Source: Cellulosilyticum sp. I15G10I2
Lineage (GTDB): Bacteria; Bacillota; Clostridia; Lachnospirales; Cellulosilyticaceae
Assembly (NCBI RefSeq): GCF_900095725.1
Contig: NZ_FMMP01000017.1
Location: 90,822 to 154,821 of the forward strand
Length of the DNA: 64,000 nt
Reading direction: 5' to 3'
Shown: positions 1-8,460 of the stretch, piece by piece
How positions within the stretch are numbered: position 1 is the stretch's first letter
Layout: the number at the start of each line of letters is the position of its first letter
The notes under the pieces: generated by a model
The model's input: the letters and a program-made list of their open reading frames with translations, nothing else
Database searches by the model: none
Told to the model about the DNA's origin: nothing
Made by a program: the position numbers and the translations under genes

Positions 1-549
1 ATCCTGCATTTTTTTGATAATCAAATAACGCTTAGTACGGCTGTCGGACTGGGCGATTCTTGGGATATGCCTTAGCAAAAGTGCATGGGCTTCGAGCAGC
101 TTACTTTTTACAAATATCTGATAACAGGGATTTTTTTTCCGCAATTCCTCTGATATTTCAAGCAGTAAGCTGCCCATTTTTTTAGAGATATCGATAGTTA
201 GGTTAAGACTACTCATCAGTGTATGATCTAAAAAAGAAGCAATGAATCTAGAGTTTTCCGGCCACGCAATAGAAGAGTCAATAAAATCTGTGCTAAAAAC
301 AATTAGAATAGCCTGACAGTTAAGGTCTTCACTATCATAAAAATGAACATCTCCGCTGCAGCAAATACCCAGTTCACCGGATGTGAGTATTTTGGTCTGA
401 GAATTGATGCTCATTCTGAGTTCACCTTCATAAACGTAGACGAGTTCAATATCTTTGTGCCAGTGGGCCAAAAAGCTAAAACGGCTAAACTCAGAAATAA
501 GTATGGGAAGTTCACTCGAATAGACGGGTATTTCGTAATATGCACTCAC
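1..549 (-). CDS. AraC-family transcriptional regulator, N-terminal part (runs off window)
   Basis: The reverse strand is open from a GTG start at 549 to the window edge, about 183 codons. The GTG is preceded by GAGGTG at a 5-base spacing. The translation begins VSAYYEIPVYSSELPILI and contains an HWHKDIELVYVYEGEL stretch, the cupin-type sugar-binding half typical of AraC-family regulators of carbohydrate genes. The DNA-binding HTH half would lie outside the window, so the family call rests on the N-terminal half only. It diverges from the GH3 gene at 775, which is its likely target. A plus-strand ORF in the same place is a shadow. Confidence 0.8.
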   Translation of the reverse strand, partial: MSAYYEIPVYSSELPILISEFSRFSFLAHWHKDIELVYVYEGELRMSINSQTKILTSGELGICCSGDVHFYDSEDLNCQAILIVFSTDFIDSSIAWPENSRFIASFLDHTLMSSLNLTIDISKKMGSLLLEISEELRKKNPCYQIFVKSKLLEAHALLLRHIPRIAQSDSRTKRYLIIKKMQD

Positions 550-774
550 TAGGTCACCTCGGATTTTTAATATTTATACCCATTGCATATCACAAGCTTT
601 TCTTGTGATACTGCCTCAAATGAAAAGTTGAAAGTGTTTTTTCAACCTTCATTTAAATTATAATCAAAATCGTAAGATCCGTCCATTATTTATTAAAAAC
701 TGCGAGCAGTGATAAGAGAAACTTGCTATGATGACAATAAAGATTAAAACGAGATGAAAGGTAAGGAGAAGAAA
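550..774. promoter_or_regulatory. Divergent intergenic region with two inverted repeats
   Basis: This 225-base region separates the minus-strand AraC regulator from the GH3 gene and must hold both promoters. Two inverted repeats are visible. ATCACAAG/CTTGTGAT lies at 589-609, and AAATGA..GTTGAA/TTCAAC..TCATTT at 618-654 has a 2-3-base internal mismatch. Neither is followed by a long T run in the plus direction, so operator sites are as likely as terminators. No convincing -35/-10 pair was identified. Confidence 0.4.
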
Positions 775-2910
775 ATGGAAAACCGACCAAGCTACTTAGA
801 TGTTAACTTAACACCGGAAGAAAGAGCAAAAGATTTAGTAAGCCGCATGACTTTAGAAGAAAAGGCTTCTCAACTTAAATATGATGCACCTGCTGTAAAG
901 AGATTGGGTGTTCCTTATTATAATTGGTGGAATGAGGCCCTGCATGGGGTTGCAAGAGCTGGGACAGCTACAGTATTTCCACAGGCGATAGGGCTTGCAG
1001 CGATGTTTGATGATGCATTTCTAGGACAAATAGCAGATATTATCGCTACAGAAGGCCGTGCTAAATATAATGAACAGACAAAAAATGAAGATAGGGATAT
1101 TTACAAAGGCATTACTTTTTGGTCTCCTAATATAAATATTTTTAGAGATCCAAGATGGGGAAGAGGTCATGAAACATATGGGGAAGATCCCTACCTTACT
1201 ACAAGGCTTGGGGTAGCTTTTGTAAAAGGGCTGCAAGGAGATGGAGCGTATCTTAAAGGGGCAGCTTGTGCAAAGCATTTTGCAGTGCATAGTGGACCAG
1301 AAGGCGAAAGACATAGCTTTAATGCTATCGTATCTGATAAAGATCTATGGGAAACTTATCTGCCAGCATTTGAAGCCCTTGTTAAAGAAGCAGATGTTGA
1401 GTCTGTAATGGGCGCTTATAATGCGGTAGGCGGAGAGCCTTGCTGCGGCAGTAAGACTTTACTTAAAGATATATTAAGAGATAAATGGGCGTTTAAAGGC
1501 CATGTCGTATCAGACTGCTGGGCGATAAGAGATTTCCATACCAACCATATGGTAACTAGTACAGCGCCAGAGTCAGCGGCTTTAGCTCTTAAAAATGGCT
1601 GTGATCTTAACTGCGGTAATACGTACCTGCATATGCTGCAAGCGTACGAACAAGGTCTTGTGACAGAAGAAGATATTACAACAAGCTGTGAAAGACTGAT
1701 GACAACCAGAATTAAGCTGGGGATGTTTGATACGACTGAGTATGATACCATTCCTTATGAACTCAATGATTGCAAGCTGCATCATGAGGCAGCACTTGAA
1801 GCAGCTAGAAAGTCTGTGGTTTTGCTTAAAAATGACGGCGTACTGCCACTTAACAAAGATAAACTTAAAAATATAGCTGTGATTGGGCCAAATGCCAACA
1901 GCCGCGCAATTTTAAAAGCTAACTACTGTGGCACTGCTTCTAAATATATTACTTTATTAGAAGGTATTCAAGATGCGGCAGGTGAGGATGTAAGAGTATT
2001 TTATTCTGAAGGCTGCCACTTATATAAAGACCGTGTAGAGCCTCTCGCTTTTCCAAATGATCGTATAAGTGAAGCTGTATCTATTGCAAGGCTCTCTGAT
2101 GTCGTTGTTTTATGTCTTGGACTGGATGCAGATTTAGAAGGAGAAGAGGGAGATACTGGTAATAGTTATGCTGCGGGAGACAAGCCAGATTTAAAACTTC
2201 CTGGACTTCAACAAAAACTTTTAGAAAAAGTAACCGAGGTTGGCAAACCTGTTATTGTACTTTTAAGTACAGGAAGTGCCATGGCTGTTGACTATGCAGA
2301 TGAGAACTGCAGTGCAGTGCTTCAGACTTGGTATCCAGGCGCCTTAGGGGGACAAGCGGTAGCCCAATTATTGTTTGGGAAATATTCGCCATCAGGTAAG
2401 TTACCCGTTACTTTCTATAGAGAAACAGATGTACTGCCGGATTTCACAGACTATTCTATGAAGAATAGAACTTATAGATATATAGAAAATGAACCGTTGT
2501 ATCCTTTTGGCTATGGACTTACTTATGGAGATGTCAACCTTACAGATTTAAAACTAGACCAAGATGAAATAAGAGCTGGAGAAGGCCTAAAAGGGACTGT
2601 GGTCATAAGCAACGAATCAGATGGAGAAATTGAAGAAGTTATACAGGTATATGTTAAAATAAAAGGTACTGAGTATGAAGTTTTAAATCATAGACTATGT
2701 GATTTTAAACGTGTAAATCTTCAAAAGGGTGAGAAGAAAGCGATTGAGATAGATATAAAATCAGATAGCTTTAAGGTTATAGATAATAAAGGCAATAAAA
2801 TTTTTGATGGCAATGAGGCAATAGTATATGTTGGAATCAGTGGACCTGATACAAGAAGCCAGGCACTGACTCAGAAAGAAGTGTTGACTAAAAAGGTATT
2901 AATTAAATAA
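775..2910 (+). CDS. Glycoside hydrolase family 3 beta-xylosidase/beta-glucosidase
   Basis: This is a 711-residue GH3 enzyme that releases terminal beta-linked xylose or glucose from oligosaccharides. The start at 775 is chosen because AAGGAG sits 6 bases upstream; an in-frame ATG at 754 lacks such a site. The N-terminal TIM-barrel half carries KHFAVHSGPEGERH near residue 167 and VVSDCWAI, whose Asp247 is the expected nucleophile. The second alpha/beta sandwich domain follows at about 340-600, and the C terminus is a fibronectin-III-like domain. The order and the SDCWA nucleophile context resemble the beta-xylosidase branch. There is no signal peptide, so it should be cytoplasmic and act on imported oligosaccharides. 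It is first in a plus-strand series with a kinase/regulator pair, a sugar importer, GH51 and GH43, which supports arabinoxylan as substrate. Exact specificity cannot be read from sequence. Confidence 0.9.
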   Translation: MENRPSYLDVNLTPEERAKDLVSRMTLEEKASQLKYDAPAVKRLGVPYYNWWNEALHGVARAGTATVFPQAIGLAAMFDDAFLGQIADIIATEGRAKYNEQTKNEDRDIYKGITFWSPNINIFRDPRWGRGHETYGEDPYLTTRLGVAFVKGLQGDGAYLKGAACAKHFAVHSGPEGERHSFNAIVSDKDLWETYLPAFEALVKEADVESVMGAYNAVGGEPCCGSKTLLKDILRDKWAFKGHVVSDCWAIRDFHTNHMVTSTAPESAALALKNGCDLNCGNTYLHMLQAYEQGLVTEEDITTSCERLMTTRIKLGMFDTTEYDTIPYELNDCKLHHEAALEAARKSVVLLKNDGVLPLNKDKLKNIAVIGPNANSRAILKANYCGTASKYITLLEGIQDAAGEDVRVFYSEGCHLYKDRVEPLAFPNDRISEAVSIARLSDVVVLCLGLDADLEGEEGDTGNSYAAGDKPDLKLPGLQQKLLEKVTEVGKPVIVLLSTGSAMAVDYADENCSAVLQTWYPGALGGQAVAQLLFGKYSPSGKLPVTFYRETDVLPDFTDYSMKNRTYRYIENEPLYPFGYGLTYGDVNLTDLKLDQDEIRAGEGLKGTVVISNESDGEIEEVIQVYVKIKGTEYEVLNHRLCDFKRVNLQKGEKKAIEIDIKSDSFKVIDNKGNKIFDGNEAIVYVGISGPDTRSQALTQKEVLTKKVLIK

Positions 2911-2924
2911 GAAGGTAAAAGGAA

Positions 2925-2968
2925 CCTCTTGCTAAAGAAAAATCTTTGCAAGGGGCTGCTTTTATTTA
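2925..2968 (+). terminator. Hairpin after GH3 gene (terminator or attenuator)
   Basis: CCTCTTGC (2925-2932) pairs with GCAAGGGG (2948-2955), and AAAGA/TCTTT extends the stem inside a short A loop. A T-rich but interrupted tract follows. It lies only about 45 bases before the kinase start, so partial read-through into the kinase is plausible. Confidence 0.6.
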
Positions 2969-3001
2969 TCTATTTTGGTGATTATAAAAGGGGTGAAAGA
3001 A

Positions 3002-4801
3002 ATGCTTGGTCAGATTGGGAAAAACGTAAATTTGCAGTTATTGGATAATTTCAAGATTCGCAATAAACTCATTATGATTTATGTTTTTTGTGTGGTTATC
3101 CCAGTGTTATTAAGTAACTATGCCATGTATTCTTTTATCAGAGAAACAGCTATTAAAGAACAAAGAAGTATGCTTGAAAATATGCTTGAACGTTTAGAAT
3201 ATAATTTTACTGAAAAAATTAATTCTTGTGTATCCATCTCAAATTATCTTTATACAGATAGAGCGCTAAATCAATTTATTAAAAATACATATGCAACGCC
3301 TATAGAATATTATCATGAATATAATAAACTTATGCAGGATAATGTTATTCGATATTATTATACGGCTCAGTCGGTATACAATATCGAAATTTATACGGAC
3401 AACCCTGGGATGATCAATGGGGGGAACTTTTTTCAGGTTAAAGATGTGGTAAATGAACAGTGGTATAAAGATTTTTTAGAGTCTGGAAAAGATATTTTTG
3501 TTTATTCTTACTACAACGAAGGAAAGCGACATTTATCTTTTTTAGGACCAGCAAGAACAATTAGTATTATTAGAACACTTGATAATATTAATAAAGGTGG
3601 ACACAAACGTCTATTGAAAATAGATATGGATTATAACGGTTTTTTAAATGATGTATTAAATGAAAAAGAGAATAAGACAATTTATATATGTGACGACAGG
3701 CATGTTTTGCTAAGCAGCGAAGATGTGGAAGCTGGTCAAATGGATTTTTTAGATAAGAGCGAAATAGCATTAAAGGAGGTGACTATTGAAAAACAGTATA
3801 ATGCTATTTCAGATCAATGGACTATTTATGTAACAACTAACAAAAGCAATCTTATGAATCAATTGGCAGATAAACAGATGATGTGGTTTATTATCGTAAT
3901 ATGTAACTTTATATTACCTACATTTATCATTATTATTATCAATCGTTCCTTTAGTCATAGAATTGATTTAACAGAAGAGCATCTTAGAAAAGTTGAAAAA
4001 GGAGAGTTTGAACGTATTAATTGCTATGAGGGAAAAGATGAAATAGGAAATTTAATTAGAAGCTATAATCTTATGGTAGTAAAAATCAAAGAATTAATCG
4101 AGGTCGTGTTTAAACGAAATTCAGAAAAGCAAGCACTAGAAATATCCAAAAAGCACGCAGAACTTAATGCGCTACAGAGTCAGGTTAATCCTCATTTTTT
4201 ATTTAATACACTAGAGAGCATTCGCATGAGATGTTTGATTAAACATGAAATGGAAACAAGCGATATCATTGGAGAATTAGCTATGCTTATGCGCAGAACA
4301 ATTGAATGGGGAAAGGACTTTGTTGCTATTGATGAAGAAATGAGATTTGTTGAATCCTATTTAAGTATACAAAAATATAGATTTGGAGAGCGCCTAGCAT
4401 TTTCTTTTTATGTAAAAGAAGAGTGTAAGGCTATTAGAATTCCTAAATTTAGCATTATTACGTTTGTTGAAAATGCTTGTATCCATGGTATTGAAAGAAA
4501 AACAGAAAATGGATCTATTACTGTTGTGATTACAGATGATGAGAAAAAACTTCTCATAGAAATAATGGATAACGGCAGCGGGATGAGTGGAGAGCAGCTA
4601 GAGGAAATAAGAAAAAAGTTTAGAAATGCTTCCGTTGATATGTTAAATGAAGCAGGTGGCATTGGCATGCTAAATGCATATATCAGACTAAAGATGTATT
4701 ATCTGGATGAAGTCCTGTGTGAAATAGAGAGCGAGGAGGGGAAGGGGACTTATATCTTTTTAGAAATACCTATCAGGTATAATGAGAACTTATTGGAGTA
4801 A
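3002..4801 (+). CDS. YesM-type sensor histidine kinase
   Basis: This is a 599-residue membrane kinase of the LytS/YesM family, expected to sense an extracellular sugar signal and phosphorylate the regulator encoded 27 bases downstream. ATG 3002 follows AAGGGGTG at about 6 bases; an upstream in-frame TTG at 2975 lacks a site. Hydrophobic segments at about 22-45 and 294-314 bracket an extracellular domain (Cache-like by length). A HAMP segment follows (ends near GKDEIGNLIRSYN), then the phosphoacceptor region QSQVNPHFLFNTLESI with His398. The ATPase domain shows ENACIHGIE and DNGSGM. Placed between the GH3 gene and the importer genes, it most likely controls this arabinoxylan locus. The ligand is unknown. 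Confidence 0.92.
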   Translation: MLGQIGKNVNLQLLDNFKIRNKLIMIYVFCVVIPVLLSNYAMYSFIRETAIKEQRSMLENMLERLEYNFTEKINSCVSISNYLYTDRALNQFIKNTYATPIEYYHEYNKLMQDNVIRYYYTAQSVYNIEIYTDNPGMINGGNFFQVKDVVNEQWYKDFLESGKDIFVYSYYNEGKRHLSFLGPARTISIIRTLDNINKGGHKRLLKIDMDYNGFLNDVLNEKENKTIYICDDRHVLLSSEDVEAGQMDFLDKSEIALKEVTIEKQYNAISDQWTIYVTTNKSNLMNQLADKQMMWFIIVICNFILPTFIIIIINRSFSHRIDLTEEHLRKVEKGEFERINCYEGKDEIGNLIRSYNLMVVKIKELIEVVFKRNSEKQALEISKKHAELNALQSQVNPHFLFNTLESIRMRCLIKHEMETSDIIGELAMLMRRTIEWGKDFVAIDEEMRFVESYLSIQKYRFGERLAFSFYVKEECKAIRIPKFSIITFVENACIHGIERKTENGSITVVITDDEKKLLIEIMDNGSGMSGEQLEEIRKKFRNASVDMLNEAGGIGMLNAYIRLKMYYLDEVLCEIESEEGKGTYIFLEIPIRYNENLLE

Positions 4802-4828
4802 CAAACTAGAGAGAGAAGGGGGAGGCAT

Positions 4829-6436
4829 ATGATTAAGGTATTAATTGTGGACGATGAGCCCTTTATTCGTCAAGGGCTTAAAATTTTAATTGACTGGGGA
4901 AGTTATGGTTATGAGATTACAGCAGAGGCAGTAAATGGTAAAGAAGCAATAAATATATTAAAAAGCCATAGGATAGACCTAGTTATTACTGATATTAAAA
5001 TGCCGGAGATGAATGGACTGGAATTCATAGGATATGTGCGCCAACATATTTCCCCAAATATGAGGTTTATTGTATTAAGTGGATACTATGAATTTAATTA
5101 TGCTAAACGTGCTATTCAATATAAGGTAACAGATTATATTTTAAAGCCTATTCAGAAAGAGGAACTTATCAATATTTTAGTTAGAGTAAGAGATGATTTT
5201 GAAGTATGCAAACAAGAAGAAAAGGATAAAAAGGTTCAAAATAGAATAGTATACGATAGAAATCTAATGAATGTGATATATGGTAACTATGAGCAAAAAA
5301 ATCTTGACTATGTGAAACGTTATATAAGTGATTCAAAAGAAATGTGTTACATTAGTTTTGAAATAGATGAAACAGATAATACATTTGGAGACCTTGAGAT
5401 AGAGGAAAAAATAAATATACAGAAGTCTTATTTTGAGCACCTTCTAGGGATACTTCAGGAATGCCCCAATAACATCATATATGGGGTTGGAAAAAGTGAG
5501 GGGTTATTTGATATTGGCTTTGTTTTTCTAAAAGAATTTGCTGAAAAAAGAAATATGAATGATCGCAGTTATATTTCTGATCTTTATGAACAAATGAAAG
5601 AGATAAATACTTATGTTTTAAATGTTTTTATAGGGCATTATGTAGAGAAGATTGAAAAATTATCAGATTCCTATAGGTCCATTGCTATAGCCCGTTCTTT
5701 TCATAATTTTTCCGATAAAAAACAGAATATAGCATATTGGGATGAAGTAGCCTACAGGAAAGCTAACCAACTAGGAGTAGGAAAGAAATTAATTGAGAAA
5801 TTAATTCTACATGTAAAAAACAATGAGGTGGAACTCATAGAAATAAGTGTAGACAAAATATATAAAGAATTACAAGAAAAACTTATTGAGCCAAGGCTTA
5901 TTAGCACCAATATTTACTATCTCTTATACTGTTTGATTGATTTAGCTAAAGAGCTAGACTCTGAAGGGAATCAACGAGAAATACTTCAGTATCTAGGAGA
6001 AGAGGCTTTTGATAAATTGGCAGTAGGAGGAAGTGCTGGTCATTTCAAAAGGTTTGCGGTAGAGTATTCCAATTATTTAGAACAACTTCGTATAAATGCT
6101 TCAAAGGGTGGGCTACTAGTAAAAATTGAAAAAGATATTGCAGAACATTATATGGAAAATATAAGTTTGAAATCCTTAGGAGATAAGTATTATATTAACA
6201 GTGTATACCTTGGACAGCTCTTTAAAAAAGAATATGAGATACCCTTTAAAGATTATCTAAATAAACTGCGTATTCAAAAGGCTATAGAATTGTTAGAAAC
6301 AACAGATGAGCGCATCTATACCATTGCCGCTCAAGTAGGGTATAATAACCCGGATTATTTTATTAATAAATTTGTACAGTTAAATGAGATTACACCCCAT
6401 CAATATCGCATAAAAAATAAAAAACATAAAACATAA
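4829..6436 (+). CDS. YesN-type response regulator with AraC output domain
   Basis: This 535-residue regulator is the partner of the upstream kinase. It has an N-terminal receiver domain beginning IKVLIVDDEPFIRQG, with phosphoacceptor Asp55 in VITDIKMPEMNG and the conserved Lys in YILKPIQ. A long middle region of about 290 residues has no motif I recognise. The C-terminal AraC-type double HTH (about 430-530) includes LGQLFKKEYEIPFKDYL and the ending PDYFINKFVQLNEITPHQYR. It probably activates the sugar importer genes that follow. The last codons run into an A-rich tandem repeat around 6420-6465, so the exact C terminus may vary between strains. Confidence 0.92.
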   Translation: MIKVLIVDDEPFIRQGLKILIDWGSYGYEITAEAVNGKEAINILKSHRIDLVITDIKMPEMNGLEFIGYVRQHISPNMRFIVLSGYYEFNYAKRAIQYKVTDYILKPIQKEELINILVRVRDDFEVCKQEEKDKKVQNRIVYDRNLMNVIYGNYEQKNLDYVKRYISDSKEMCYISFEIDETDNTFGDLEIEEKINIQKSYFEHLLGILQECPNNIIYGVGKSEGLFDIGFVFLKEFAEKRNMNDRSYISDLYEQMKEINTYVLNVFIGHYVEKIEKLSDSYRSIAIARSFHNFSDKKQNIAYWDEVAYRKANQLGVGKKLIEKLILHVKNNEVELIEISVDKIYKELQEKLIEPRLISTNIYYLLYCLIDLAKELDSEGNQREILQYLGEEAFDKLAVGGSAGHFKRFAVEYSNYLEQLRINASKGGLLVKIEKDIAEHYMENISLKSLGDKYYINSVYLGQLFKKEYEIPFKDYLNKLRIQKAIELLETTDERIYTIAAQVGYNNPDYFINKFVQLNEITPHQYRIKNKKHKT

Positions 6437-6455
6437 AAAACATAAAACATAAAAA

Positions 6456-6498
6456 ACATAAAAAACTTTAGATTATATAAGTTTTATGTGTTTTTTTA
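6456..6498 (+). terminator. Rho-independent terminator after the response regulator
   Basis: ACATAAAA(A)ACTT pairs with AAGTTTTATGT (3' arm about 6479-6489), and GTTTTTTT follows. The stem is AT-rich, and its 5' arm grows out of the CATAAAA tandem repeat that overlaps the stop codon. Confidence 0.6.
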
Positions 6499-6565
6499 TT
6501 TAGTTTATTGGGATGAAGTTTTTGTGCATATTTATTATAATAAGTTTAAGTTATAAAAATAATTT

Positions 6566-6600
6566 GTGCAGAGTTACAAAGCTCTGGGTCGGCCGAACCT
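6566..6600. promoter_or_regulatory. Inverted repeats upstream of the binding-protein gene
   Basis: CAGAG (6569-6573) and CTCTG (6582-6586) form a short hairpin, directly followed by GGTCGGCCGAACC (6587-6599), an imperfect palindrome around CGGCCG. This GC-rich patch stands out in an AT-rich leader 40-70 bases before the start codon. It may be an operator or part of an RNA leader structure. No known riboswitch is recognised. Confidence 0.3.
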
Positions 6601-6638
6601 CATTATTTTTGTAAATAGAGAAATTATAGGGGGTAAAA

Positions 6639-8330
6639 ATGAAAATTTATAAAAAAGTTCTAGGCATAGTAATAACTATAGTTCTTTTGTCAACAGTGAT
6701 AGTGGGATGTGGAAAAGATACAGTTGAAACTAATAATAATAATAATGCAAAGTCAAATACAGCAGAAGGACAGATAAAAACATTTACAGCTTTTATGGCA
6801 GTGCCAGGAATTGAAATACCAGAAGATAACCGTATGATGAATAGAATTGCTGAAAAAATAGGGGCAAAAGCTGATGTAAAGTTTTTAACTGGTCAAACAG
6901 CAGCTGAAAGAATAGGAGTTATGATAGCTGGGGGTGAATACCCTGATTTTATTGATGGATCAGATGGGACCCCACAGCTTGTTGATGCAGGAGCGTTAAT
7001 TCCTTTAGAAGATCATTTAGATAATTATCCTAACTTAAAGAACTTTTACTCAGAAGAAGAATGGAATAGAATAAAAAAAGAAGATGGACATATCTATTAC
7101 ATACCTCAATTTGGAAACATCCAAGGAAAGAATGTACAAATAGATCATAACGATGAAGCCTTTTGGATTCAAAAAAGAGTACTTAAATGGGCAGGGTTTC
7201 CAACAATTAAAACAGTAGATGAGTATTTTGATTTGATTCAAAGCTACCTTGCAGCTAATCCAACTGCTGATGATGGACAAAAAAACATAGGATTTGAATC
7301 TTTAAGTGACGACTGGAGATATTTCTGTATAGAAAATCCTCCAATGTTTTTAGCAGGTTATCCAAATGATGGTGCTGCAATTGTAGACCCAGTAACCCTT
7401 GAAGCAAAAGTATACGACAGAATACCAGAAGCAAAAATTTACTTTGAAAAATTAAACGACATGTACAATAAGGGTGTTGTTGACCCAGAAGCATTTACTT
7501 TATCTTACGATCAATATATGGCAAAACTCTCATCAGGAAGAGTAGTGGGGATGGTAGATCAGTATTGGAACTTTAGAGATGCTGATCAGGCATTAAAAAC
7601 ACAAAACCTTGATGATAGAACCTATGTACCTCTGGGTCTAGTGCTTGAAGAAGGTACAGAACCTAAATACTTTGGACCACCAGCATTTAATACTGGAGGA
7701 GGTCTTGGTATAACTGTAAGCTGTAAAGATGTTGAGGGCGCACTTAAGTTTTTAAATGATTTATTAGATCCAGAAGTTATGACTATGAGATACTGGGGAG
7801 ATAAAGACGTAGATTATTTTGTGGATGCAGATGGCTTATTCTATAGAAATGAAGAGCAAAGAGAAAACTTTAGAAATCAAGATTTCTTAAATAAAAATGA
7901 TTGCCCATACGACTGGTTCCCTCATTATGAAGGAATGAGCGCAGATGGTATAAATGCTATTAAACCTAAAGAACAACCAGGTGAATTCTACGCAACGCTT
8001 AGAGACATAGACAGAGAAATTCTAGACGCTTACGGCTATGATAGATGGACAGATTTCTTACCACAAATGGAAGAAAACAGCCCATGGTATCCTTTATGGT
8101 CAGCTAGAAACACATGGACAGCTGATACACCTTATGGTATCGCATGGAAGAAGATGGACGATGTAAAACATGAATGGCTTCCAAAAGTTGTTATGGCTTC
8201 AAAAGCAGACTTCGAAAAAACTTGGGATCAGTATATGAAAACTTATGAATCAGAAATAGATTATAAAGCATATGAGGCAGAATTAACTGCTGAAGTAGCA
8301 AGAAGAGTTGCACTAGCTAAGGGTAAATAG
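6639..8330 (+). CDS. ABC sugar transporter, substrate-binding lipoprotein
   Basis: This 563-residue extracellular binding protein delivers an oligosaccharide to the permeases encoded downstream. The start follows AGGGGG. A lipoprotein signal peptide ends in the lipobox IVGC with Cys24, followed by a low-complexity Asn-rich linker. The mature part has the solute-binding fold features IAGGEYPDFIDG and the aromatic-rich C-terminal half expected of a carbohydrate binder. At about 560 residues it belongs to the longer LipO-like group usually paired with LplB/YtcP-type permeases, as here. Its position behind a YesM/YesN pair and before GH51 and GH43 suggests arabino-xylo-oligosaccharides. The exact ligand is an inference. 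Confidence 0.9.
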   Translation: MKIYKKVLGIVITIVLLSTVIVGCGKDTVETNNNNNAKSNTAEGQIKTFTAFMAVPGIEIPEDNRMMNRIAEKIGAKADVKFLTGQTAAERIGVMIAGGEYPDFIDGSDGTPQLVDAGALIPLEDHLDNYPNLKNFYSEEEWNRIKKEDGHIYYIPQFGNIQGKNVQIDHNDEAFWIQKRVLKWAGFPTIKTVDEYFDLIQSYLAANPTADDGQKNIGFESLSDDWRYFCIENPPMFLAGYPNDGAAIVDPVTLEAKVYDRIPEAKIYFEKLNDMYNKGVVDPEAFTLSYDQYMAKLSSGRVVGMVDQYWNFRDADQALKTQNLDDRTYVPLGLVLEEGTEPKYFGPPAFNTGGGLGITVSCKDVEGALKFLNDLLDPEVMTMRYWGDKDVDYFVDADGLFYRNEEQRENFRNQDFLNKNDCPYDWFPHYEGMSADGINAIKPKEQPGEFYATLRDIDREILDAYGYDRWTDFLPQMEENSPWYPLWSARNTWTADTPYGIAWKKMDDVKHEWLPKVVMASKADFEKTWDQYMKTYESEIDYKAYEAELTAEVARRVALAKGK

Positions 8331-8370
8331 AAATGTATAATTTTATATTGACAAATAAGTAGTTGAGATC

Positions 8371-8429
8371 ATTTGAGAGGGTGTTTTACAAGTCTTTTGT
8401 TAAAGCTTATAAAACACCCTTTATCAAAT
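8371..8429 (+). promoter_or_regulatory. Long intercistronic hairpin between binding protein and permease genes
   Basis: AGGGTGTTTTA (8378-8388) pairs perfectly with TAAAACACCCT (8410-8420), and outer arms ATTTGA/TCAAAT lengthen it. No uninterrupted T run follows. A structure here commonly protects the binding-protein mRNA and limits read-through into the permease genes, giving more binding protein than permease. Confidence 0.7.
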
Positions 8430-8460
8430 GAAGTGAATTTGAATAGAAAGGACTATAACG

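Noticed and set aside
343..552. 69-codon plus-strand ORF at the window start
   Set aside because: It is the antisense shadow of the partial AraC gene and has no ribosome binding site or family motif.
6541..6638. Riboswitch upstream of the binding-protein gene
   Set aside because: Only two short inverted repeats are present. I could not match any known riboswitch core or find a terminator/antiterminator pair.
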